Assembly (NCBI GenBank): GCA_964458125.1
Contig: CAYWHE010000049.1
Span: 1-21,534 of the forward strand
Source: CAYWHE01 sp964458125
GTDB lineage: Bacteria; Bacteroidota; Bacteroidia; AKYH767-A; OLB10
Reading direction: 5' to 3'
DNA: 21,534 bases
The notes below the pieces were generated by a model. That model saw only the letters and a program-made list of their open reading frames with translations. It ran no database searches and was not told the origin of the DNA. Each line of letters opens with the position of its first letter. The first letter of the stretch is position 1. A program made the translations under genes and the position numbers. Positions 15,393 through 21,534 of this stretch are shown here, one piece after another.

Positions 15393-16622
15393 TTAAAGCC
15401 TGGACGCCATCAGCAGGTTCAGATCACGGAAGGGAAGTTTGCATACTTCGCTTACATATTTATTGGTAATTGTGCCTTTGTACAGGTAAACCCCGTTGCG
15501 TACATGCTTATCCATCCACAACATTTCATCGAGGCCGCCTTCCTCCCCGATACTCAGCAGGATGGGGGTGAAAATGCTGCTCAGTGCATAGGATGCGGTT
15601 CGCGCCACACGGGATGCAATGTTTGGAACACAATAATGAATGACGCCATACTTTCGGAAAACAGGCTGGGAATGATTGGTGACCTCCGAGGTTTCAAAAC
15701 ATCCACCCTGGTCTATGCTCACATCAATGATGACGGCACCTGTTTTCATATTGCTCACCATTTCCTCCGTAACCACGCAGGGTGTCCTGCCTTCTTTATC
15801 ATGTATGGCACCAACGGCCACATCGGCGGTTTTTAATACACTGGAGAGTATACTCGGGGACATCAGGGAGGTGTATATCCTGGTGCCGAGATTCTTTTGC
15901 AGCCGGCGCAGTTTATGCAGGGAATTGTCAAATACCTTTACGTTGGCGCCCAGGCCCATAGCCGTTTTTGCAGCATATTCGCCAACCGTACCGGCGCCCA
16001 GGATAACCACCTCCGTAGGCGGAATTCCAGTGATACCACCCAGCAGTTCCCCTTTACCGGAGGTCACATTGGAGAGGTATTCCGCCGCAATGAGGATGGA
16101 AGTATTGCCAACAATTTCACTCATGGCCTGAATGACGGGATAAATATCCGTTTCATCTTTGATGTATTCATACGCCAGGGCCGTGATCTTTTTCGTACTC
16201 ATCCGGGGGATGTATTCCTTGTTTTGCATACTGATCTGCAATATCGAGATCAGCGTTTGTCTGTCCTGCAGCAGGTCAAGTTCCTTATTCAGTGGCGGGG
16301 CCACCTTCAGTACGATATCGGCCTGGTAAACCTCCTGAGCCGAATAAACGATCTGTGCGCCTGCATCACTGTAGTCGGTATCGGTAAAACTGGCATTGGC
16401 GCCGGCGCCGGCCTCCACCATGATACGGTGACCATTGTTCGCCAGCAACCCAACCGATTCAGGTACCAGGGCGATACGGTTTTCCTGGAAGGCGGATTCT
16501 TTGGGTATGCCGATAAAAAGTTCCTTTCGGCTTCTTCCGACTTCCAGCATGCTCTCCTTGGGCATCAGGATTCCCTGTTGGGCAAGTGCAGAAAACCCTG
16601 TTTTGGATAGGGGTGAACTCAT
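15393..16622 (-). CDS. ald: Alanine dehydrogenase/PNT family protein
   Basis: This 409-residue protein aligns along its whole length with alanine dehydrogenases, which interconvert L-alanine and pyruvate plus ammonia using NAD(H). It has an N-terminal extension of about 34 residues. IGIPKES starts the catalytic domain at 37. Substrate residues equivalent to M. tuberculosis Arg15, Lys75 and Asp270 are Arg49 (ENRIALVP), Lys106 (VLKVAPP) and Asp304 (IDQGGCFE). The NAD-binding motif GAGTVG is at 209-214. The position of catalytic His96 (LHLAA in the mycobacterial enzyme) is Gln129 here (LQISM), so true alanine dehydrogenase activity is not certain. The DQGGCFE and HYCVPNI segments place it with Ald rather than transhydrogenase alpha. 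The ATG overlaps the tsaE stop as ATGA, so the two are translationally coupled. The gene symbol is by family resemblance. Confidence 0.88.
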   Translation of the reverse strand: MSSPLSKTGFSALAQQGILMPKESMLEVGRSRKELFIGIPKESAFQENRIALVPESVGLLANNGHRIMVEAGAGANASFTDTDYSDAGAQIVYSAQEVYQADIVLKVAPPLNKELDLLQDRQTLISILQISMQNKEYIPRMSTKKITALAYEYIKDETDIYPVIQAMSEIVGNTSILIAAEYLSNVTSGKGELLGGITGIPPTEVVILGAGTVGEYAAKTAMGLGANVKVFDNSLHKLRRLQKNLGTRIYTSLMSPSILSSVLKTADVAVGAIHDKEGRTPCVVTEEMVSNMKTGAVIIDVSIDQGGCFETSEVTNHSQPVFRKYGVIHYCVPNIASRVARTASYALSSIFTPILLSIGEEGGLDEMLWMDKHVRNGVYLYKGTITNKYVSEVCKLPFRDLNLLMASRL

Positions 16623-17029
16623 GCGTGTAAAGTTACAATTCTTTTTTGATCCGACACCTTTAGGTGTATCTTCAGATGGGAAAAATCAAGCAGGGATTCA
16701 ATCTTTTCGGGCCATTCCACCAGACACAGCTGCCCGGAAAAAAAATAATTTTCGTACCCGATGTCGTAGGCTTCCTGCACAGACCGTATCCGGTAAAAAT
16801 CAAAATGAAAAACCTGCTTTTCTCCGGCATACCGGTATTCGTTGACGATGGAAAACGTTGGGCTGCTAACAGTTTCCATGACGCCCAGCTGTTTACAGAT
16901 GGATTTGATCAGGGTGGTTTTGCCTGCTCCCATCTCCCCGTAAAAGGTCCATACCTTGTACTCCCTGGCCGCAAGGATGATCTCCCTGGCTGTTGCATCA
17001 AGTTCTTCCAGGCTGGATATTTTATAAAT
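16619..17029 (-). CDS. tsaE: tRNA t6A biosynthesis ATPase TsaE, non-canonical start
   Basis: TsaE is the ATPase that works with TsaB, TsaD and TsaC to put threonylcarbamoyl on A37 of ANN-decoding tRNAs. The frame shows Walker A GEMGAGKTT, SSPTFSIVNEY, HFDFYRI, and GYENYFFSGQLCLVEWPEKI, all diagnostic. The only ATG (16933) falls inside Walker A and would delete the first strand and the first Gly of the P-loop. Upstream in the same frame, 17029-16934 encodes a typical TsaE N-terminus (YKISSLEELDATAREI, then KVWTFYGE), open back to a TAA at 17051-17053. There is no ATG, GTG or TTG in that stretch. I place the start tentatively at the ATT at 17029 (about 136 residues, normal for the family); CTG at 17038 is an alternative. 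It overlaps the ald-type gene by 4 bases. Confidence 0.85.
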   Translation of the reverse strand: MYKISSLEELDATAREIILAAREYKVWTFYGEMGAGKTTLIKSICKQLGVMETVSSPTFSIVNEYRYAGEKQVFHFDFYRIRSVQEAYDIGYENYFFSGQLCLVEWPEKIESLLDFSHLKIHLKVSDQKRIVTLHA

Positions 17030-17217
17030 GATTGTCAGGCGAAGGGGATTTTAATGAAATATTACATGCCGAATGGGCTACATGCCTGCCATTGTCAACT
17101 TAACAGGTAAGCATACACAACTTTACGCTGAGGTATCAAACAACAGGCCGACCGTTTCACAACGCGGAGAATTGGTTTTAATCTGATTCACTTCCTTTAT
17201 AATTTCAAATCAGTTTA

Positions 17218-17976
17218 TTATTCAACCAGTCTTAACACTTTTTCAAGGTCATCGGGTGTATCCACGGCAATATTTTCAAAATTGCTGACCGCCGTCATGA
17301 TCCTGTAACCGTTTTCAAGCCATCGGAGTTGTTCCAGTGCCTCGGTTTGTTCAAGTGCAGACGGTTCAAGTGTGGTGATGGCCCGGAGGGTTCCGGTACG
17401 ATAGCCATAAATACCAATATGTTTAAAATAGCTGGAAGCCGAAAGCCAGTGACCGGCTTCAGCACTCCGGTTATAGGGTATGGCCGACCGGCTGAAATAA
17501 AGCGCCTCCATATCAGCGTTTATCACCACCTTAACCACGTTCGGATTATGAATTTCTTCTTCCCGGGTAATTTCTTTCACCAGGGTTCCGATTCCATGCC
17601 TGCCGTTTACCATGCATTGCACCAACTGATCAATTTGCAGTGGATTAATCAGCGGCTCATCGCCCTGGATGTTGATAACCACATCCCAGTTTCCGGCAGT
17701 GGTGCTGACCACTTCCATGCACCGGTCCGTTCCGCTTGGATGTTCTTCTGACGTCATCACGGCCTGGCCACCGAAGGAATCTACGGCTCCGGCTATTCGC
17801 CGGTCATCGGTTGCTACAATAACCTCATCCAGCCATGCCGCTTTTTTGGCCTGCCTGTAAACCCGCTCAATCATACTCATGCCTTTGATGTCGGCAAGCG
17901 GCTTTCCCGGAAAGCGGCTTGAAGCATACCGTGCCGGTATGATGCCCAGCACCCTTTCTTTTTTCAATGTGTTCAT
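17218..17976 (-). CDS. kdsB: 3-deoxy-manno-octulosonate cytidylyltransferase
   Basis: This 252-residue enzyme activates Kdo with CTP to give CMP-Kdo, the donor for the inner core of lipopolysaccharide, in the cytoplasm. The N-terminal nucleotide-binding signature IPARYASSRFPGKPL is at 13-27, followed by VATDD (54-58). TSEEHPSGTDR is at 75-85 and NIQGDEPLI at 102-110. The C-terminal LRWLENGY and DTPDDLEKV are also typical of KdsB. Length and motifs are complete. It begins 8 bases after the stop of the TonB receptor gene, so the two share a transcript. No other lipopolysaccharide gene is adjacent. No convincing terminator follows. Confidence 0.97.
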   Translation of the reverse strand: MNTLKKERVLGIIPARYASSRFPGKPLADIKGMSMIERVYRQAKKAAWLDEVIVATDDRRIAGAVDSFGGQAVMTSEEHPSGTDRCMEVVSTTAGNWDVVINIQGDEPLINPLQIDQLVQCMVNGRHGIGTLVKEITREEEIHNPNVVKVVINADMEALYFSRSAIPYNRSAEAGHWLSASSYFKHIGIYGYRTGTLRAITTLEPSALEQTEALEQLRWLENGYRIMTAVSNFENIAVDTPDDLEKVLRLVE

Positions 17977-17984
17977 CGTTCTGC

Positions 17985-20255
17985 CTAGATCCGAAGGCTC
18001 ATTTGAAGTGTAAAACTTCGCGGTGGCTGCATGTCGGCCGGCCGGCCCATGTATTCATGGTTAAACAGGTTCTTCACCAGCAGGGAAATTCGCAGCTGTT
18101 CGTTCCATTGATAGCCCACCCTCAAGTCAAATACCCAGTCCCCGTAATGGTGACGGTCGCGGTAATGCCTGACACCGGGTATCCTGACTTCAAAAATTTT
18201 ATCAATTGACTCCATAAAACTATAGTAACGCATGCTCACACCAACCCCGATATGCTTTAAAAACGTGGCTTCCACATCAGCTTTGGCCATGTGCCTGTAC
18301 CGGTATTTCAGAATATTATAATTGGCAGAATTTTTTGCCGTATCCACCTTCTCGTTGTAATCAAGCTGTTGAGGATCAATATAGGTATAACCGGCCAGGA
18401 CAGTTAACGGTACCTGGCCCAGTTTACCTTCCCCGGTCAGGGAAATATCAAAGCCCTTGATCCGGGTATTCCCGATATTCAGGGATTTAAAACCCAGACC
18501 AAAATACGGATCAACAAAAGGATTTCCATATTGGGCAAAAGTAAATTCCATCATATTCTCATATTCCGTCCAGAAGGCGGCCACATCGAAGTATCCCTGC
18601 CAGGAAGCCAGTTTCAGCCCCTGGCTGATGCCGGCTTCCGCACTCCAGCCCGATTCCGCCTGAAGGCTGTCGTTGGGGTAAATAACAATTTCGCCTACCT
18701 GGGTCCTGACGAACTTTTCGGCAATGGACGGGTAACGTATACCCTGACCGTAGGACATGCGGAAATGCGTGTTTTTGAAGATCCTGTAATTTAATCCGGT
18801 ACGGAAAACCGGTTTAAAACCGTTTTTCACCGTATCCACGCGGTTGTGTTCCCACCTTGCCCCGAACGAAATGTGAAGCCGGTTAACGGCATAATCGGCC
18901 TGGGTGAAAAAAGATACATTGTTGGCCTGCCGGTTCCCGTATAATTCGCTAAAGACCGCGGAATACATTTCATCCGCACCCAGTGTCCAGGTAAACTGAT
19001 CATTAAACTGGCGCTGAAACAGGTACTGCGCAAAGTAAAGTTTGGCCACCGACTGCTGCCTGGTATCGTTGGCATTCTTGGTTTCAAAGTACCGTGTCCT
19101 GATTTTATGCATGTTTCCCTTTGAACCTGCATAGGTCAGGTACGGATCGATATTTGTTCGTGTAGTGGTATAGTTACTGATCGTGGTGCCGGAATCGAGT
19201 CCTCCAAAGGGTGTGTAGGCTCCCGAACTGTCGTCGGCCCAGATCAGGAACAATCCTCCCTTGGCCTGCTGTATATTGAGGTTTACACCGGCCGACAGCC
19301 CTGGCATTTTTTTAGACCGGTAGCGCAGGTTCATGTTGTACCTGTACCGTTCCTCGGTTTCCTCCTGCCGGAAACCGTCTTCTTTCAGCAGGCTGGCACC
19401 GGCCACGAAGTCGAGCTGACCGAAACGCTGGCTGTGATGCAGGTTACAACCGCTGGTCATCTGGGCATTCCCTCCCCACCATTTCAGTTCCTTCCGTTTC
19501 GGCCGGTCGTAAAAGCCGGAATACAGAATAAAGGTGGATGCCGGCTTGGCTTTCGGGTAGGCGGTTCGGACATTAATTACGCCGTTTAGGGCAGCGGAAC
19601 CATAGAGAGCTGAGGAAGCACCCTTAATCACTTCAATTTGCTCCAGGTTTTCAACCGGTAAAAAACTCCATTTCGGATCACCGGCATCGGCCGACAGGAT
19701 GGGCAGATCATCCACCAGCAGCAATACCCGGCTGCCGGCCCCGTAACTGAAACCGCTTCCACCGCGGATATTCGGCTGGCCGTCAATCACCGTTACCCCC
19801 GGAACCTGCTCAATGGCATCTTCCATGGTAACGGTATTCGTATTTTCAACCAGGGACGGTTTGACCACAGCCATGGATACCGTTACCTCTTCAATCTTTT
19901 GTTCGTACTTTCCTGCCGTCACCACAATGGTACCCAGCGTGGTTGATGCCGGGGAAAGGGATACCTGCAGCCGGGCTGTTTCACCCTGTTTCAAATGAAC
20001 CACCCTGGACAGCGTTTCATAGCCTATAAAACTAAAACGGATTTTTTGTTCACCGGCCGGGACGCTCAGCAGGTAATTTCCGCCGGCATCGCTGGTTGTA
20101 CCGGTGGAGTCGTTCAGCAATATGTTAACCCCGACCAGTGTTTCCCCTGTCCGGGCATCACGGACATCACCTGAAATCCGGGCATCCTGGCTATAACCGT
20201 AAAAAGAATGCGAAACAACGATCACCAAAAACAAGAAAAAAGTTTTTAGCTTCAT
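17985..20255 (-). CDS. TonB-dependent outer-membrane receptor
   Basis: This is a 756-residue outer-membrane receptor that imports a ligand using energy from TonB-ExbBD. A signal peptide covers about 1-23 (ending SFYGYSQ). A carboxypeptidase-regulatory-like domain follows at about 26-100 (ISGDVRDARTGETLVGVNI to GYETLSRVVHL), typical of Bacteroidota receptors. The plug domain lies at about 110-230 (AIEQVPGVTVIDG, NIRGGSG, LLVDDLPIL, IEVIKGASSALYGSAALNGVINV). The rest is a 22-strand type barrel, ending FTLQMSLRI. I prefer the ATG at 20255 over the in-frame TTG at 20261. There is no SusD partner, so a polysaccharide-utilisation role is unlikely; a siderophore, vitamin or metal chelate is more plausible, but no substrate can be assigned. 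kdsB follows by 8 bases, and dprA diverges upstream. Confidence 0.95.
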   Translation of the reverse strand: MKLKTFFLFLVIVVSHSFYGYSQDARISGDVRDARTGETLVGVNILLNDSTGTTSDAGGNYLLSVPAGEQKIRFSFIGYETLSRVVHLKQGETARLQVSLSPASTTLGTIVVTAGKYEQKIEEVTVSMAVVKPSLVENTNTVTMEDAIEQVPGVTVIDGQPNIRGGSGFSYGAGSRVLLLVDDLPILSADAGDPKWSFLPVENLEQIEVIKGASSALYGSAALNGVINVRTAYPKAKPASTFILYSGFYDRPKRKELKWWGGNAQMTSGCNLHHSQRFGQLDFVAGASLLKEDGFRQEETEERYRYNMNLRYRSKKMPGLSAGVNLNIQQAKGGLFLIWADDSSGAYTPFGGLDSGTTISNYTTTRTNIDPYLTYAGSKGNMHKIRTRYFETKNANDTRQQSVAKLYFAQYLFQRQFNDQFTWTLGADEMYSAVFSELYGNRQANNVSFFTQADYAVNRLHISFGARWEHNRVDTVKNGFKPVFRTGLNYRIFKNTHFRMSYGQGIRYPSIAEKFVRTQVGEIVIYPNDSLQAESGWSAEAGISQGLKLASWQGYFDVAAFWTEYENMMEFTFAQYGNPFVDPYFGLGFKSLNIGNTRIKGFDISLTGEGKLGQVPLTVLAGYTYIDPQQLDYNEKVDTAKNSANYNILKYRYRHMAKADVEATFLKHIGVGVSMRYYSFMESIDKIFEVRIPGVRHYRDRHHYGDWVFDLRVGYQWNEQLRISLLVKNLFNHEYMGRPADMQPPRSFTLQMSLRI

Positions 20256-20269
20256 AAGCAATTAGGTTT

Positions 20270-20277
20270 TATTTTTG
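20270..20277 (+). promoter_or_regulatory. Possible dprA -7 box in the short divergent gap
   Basis: TATTTTTG matches TAnnTTTG exactly, 24 bases before the dprA ATG, but no TTTG -33 box is found 19 bases upstream. A minus-strand TATATTTC at 20282-20289 is a one-mismatch -7 candidate for the receptor gene, 26 bases from its ATG. Only 46 bases separate the two start codons, so the two promoters must overlap. Confidence 0.4.
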
Positions 20278-20301
20278 TTCGGAAATATACACTTTTTAGC
20301 T

Positions 20302-21414
20302 ATGAAAAAAGGAAGCCAGGAACTTGTTTACCGCATTGCCCTGACCCTGATTCCCGGCGTGGGCCCGGTTCTGGCCCGCAACCTGGTGAGTTATTGCGGC
20401 AGCGTGGAAGGCGTATTCAGTGAAAAAATGCAGCACCTGTTGAAGATACCGGAAATCGGACCGGTTACCGCAGCCTCGATCACCCGTCACCGTTTTTTTG
20501 AACGGGCCGAACAGGAAATGCGGTTTATTGAACAACATAACGTCAGGGCTTTGTTTTATTTGGACGAGCACTTTCCAAAACGCCTGGGCAATTGCATGGA
20601 TGCTCCTGTGATGCTGTATTACACCGGAAACCACGATCTGAACAGCAGCCGCATGCTGGCCGTGGTCGGGACCCGCAAGGCCACCGATTATGGCAGGAAA
20701 ATAACGGAAGAACTCATTACCGGTTTGGTAGCCCGCAACATTACCGTCATCAGCGGGCTGGCCTATGGTATTGATATTTGCGCTCATAAAACAGCCGTCA
20801 AACTCCAGGTACCAACAATAGGTGTTTTGGGCCACGGCCTAGACCGGCTTTACCCTGATTCACACCGGTCAACCGCAGCTAAAATGCTGCAGAACGGAGG
20901 TCTGCTGACCGAATATCCCAGCGAAACAAAACCGGACAAGGAAAATTTTCCGCAGCGAAACCGGATCATTGCCGGGATATGTGATGCCGTCCTAGTCATA
21001 GAAGCCGCCAGGAAAGGCGGGGCGCTTATTACAGCCCATATTGCCGATTCCTATAACCGTGACGTATTTGCGGTTCCCGGCAGGCTGAATGATCCCTGGT
21101 CAGAAGGCTGCAATCACCTGATAAAAACCAATAAGGCCGTACTGATTGAATCCGCTGCCGATATTGAATACATGATGGGATGGGAGGATCAGCCCGAAAA
21201 GACCAGGAAACAAACCCAACGGCAGTTGTTTATTGAATTCAGTGAAGATGAAAAGGTCCTGGTGGATATGCTGGAAAAAAACGGAAGCATGCATATAGAT
21301 GCTTTGTGCCTGGACAGCGCCCTGCCAATGAGTAAGGTGTCCATGAACCTGCTGAACCTTGAATTCAATGGTGTGTTGAAATCACTGCCCGGAAAGATTT
21401 ATGAACTGGCCTGA
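20302..21414 (+). CDS. dprA: DNA-processing protein DprA
   Basis: This 370-residue protein binds incoming single-stranded DNA and loads RecA during natural transformation. It shows the N-terminal helix-hairpin-helix region (LTLIPGVGPVLARNLV, about 15-30, and IPEIGPVTAASI, about 49-60). The Rossmann-like DprA core carries VVGTRKATDYG (121-131), SGLAYGID (151-158), GHGLDRLYP (177-185), FPQRNRIIAG (216-225) and the GGALITA segment (about 239-245). A C-terminal winged-helix domain lies at about 311-370. The ATG at 20302 is preferred over an upstream in-frame TTG (20275), because the extra residues are encoded by promoter-like sequence. Presence of dprA is widespread and does not by itself prove competence. 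Confidence 0.97.
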   Translation: MKKGSQELVYRIALTLIPGVGPVLARNLVSYCGSVEGVFSEKMQHLLKIPEIGPVTAASITRHRFFERAEQEMRFIEQHNVRALFYLDEHFPKRLGNCMDAPVMLYYTGNHDLNSSRMLAVVGTRKATDYGRKITEELITGLVARNITVISGLAYGIDICAHKTAVKLQVPTIGVLGHGLDRLYPDSHRSTAAKMLQNGGLLTEYPSETKPDKENFPQRNRIIAGICDAVLVIEAARKGGALITAHIADSYNRDVFAVPGRLNDPWSEGCNHLIKTNKAVLIESAADIEYMMGWEDQPEKTRKQTQRQLFIEFSEDEKVLVDMLEKNGSMHIDALCLDSALPMSKVSMNLLNLEFNGVLKSLPGKIYELA

Positions 21415-21428
21415 AAGGAACATTTTCA

Positions 21429-21436
21429 TATATTTG
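21429..21436 (+). promoter_or_regulatory. -7-like box after dprA
   Basis: TATATTTG is an exact TAnnTTTG match 55 bases before the ATG at 21491. No -33 TTTG is seen at 19-20 bases, and the site could simply be AT-rich coding sequence if the next gene starts at 21401. Confidence 0.3.
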
Positions 21437-21490
21437 TTCGTGTATTTTTCCAACCTGATCGCGTTCATCAGTCAAAAAAACCAGGAGGCC

Positions 21491-21534
21491 ATGGCGGTTA
21501 AAATAGTGCTGCTCAGCCGGCAATTAGTACCGGA
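21491..21534 (+). CDS. Start of an unidentified gene (cut by window edge)
   Basis: An open frame begins at the ATG at 21491 and runs 14 codons (MAVKIVLLSRQLVP) to the edge. AGGAGG stands at 21483-21488, only 2 bases from the ATG, a rare strong Shine-Dalgarno-like match in this genome but closer than optimal. The same frame is open further upstream to an ATG at 21401 that overlaps the end of dprA and would add a hydrophobic N-terminus (MNWPERNIFIYLFVYF). I cannot choose firmly between the starts, and no family can be named from so few residues. Confidence 0.4.
   Translation, partial: MAVKIVLLSRQLVP

Noticed and set aside
15897..16610. A 237-codon plus-strand frame opposite the ald-type gene
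   Set aside because: It is antisense to a well-conserved dehydrogenase, its composition is unlike a folded protein, and no family features are visible.
17030..17217. A possible promoter or small RNA between kdsB and tsaE
   Set aside because: No TAnnTTTG box with a properly spaced -33 element, no stable hairpin with a U-tract, and no tRNA-like fold could be seen in this 188-base gap.

Overview
The window comes from a member of the Bacteroidota. The evidence is a type IX secretion (T9SS) cargo with SprB and PKD repeats and a gliding-motility-type C-terminal domain. It is supported by a SusC-like TonB receptor with an N-terminal carboxypeptidase-regulatory-like domain, a separate atpD-atpC pair with a very short epsilon subunit, a bacterial GGGP-synthase-type enzyme, and several TAnnTTTG promoter boxes with almost no Shine-Dalgarno sequences. 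Order and genus cannot be settled from the sequence. I see no phage, insertion sequence, CRISPR array, rRNA or tRNA.

Layout. (1) 1-5369, minus strand: a three-gene operon read right to left. It encodes a 1085-residue secreted SprB/PKD-repeat surface protein, then two tandem paralogous polytopic membrane proteins resembling GT-C glycosyltransferases; the second runs off the left edge. (2) 5562-9116, plus: the chromosome-organising ATPase smc, divergent from the surface operon. (3) 9325-11075, minus: atpD-atpC, closed by a clear terminator. (4) 11342-12085, plus: a geranylgeranylglyceryl/heptaprenylglyceryl phosphate synthase family gene, whose stop overlaps that of a convergent AraC-type regulator (12082-13071, minus). 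(5) 13185-14274, plus: pnuC and a NadR-type nicotinamide riboside kinase, overlapping by 8 bases, which form a compact NAD-precursor salvage operon. (6) 14551-15231, minus: a lipocalin-like lipoprotein of unknown role. (7) 15393-17029, minus: tsaE followed by an alanine-dehydrogenase family gene (ATGA overlap). (8) 17218-20255, minus: a TonB-dependent receptor followed by kdsB. (9) 20302-21414, plus: dprA, then the first codons of a further gene at the right edge.

Most of the window is ordinary housekeeping content. The points most worth a second look are these: the edge-truncated paralogue and its tandem duplication next to a T9SS adhesin; a tsaE whose conserved N-terminus has no ATG, GTG or TTG start available; and an alanine-dehydrogenase-like protein with Gln at the position of the catalytic His. 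I did not find a convincing wholly new system.
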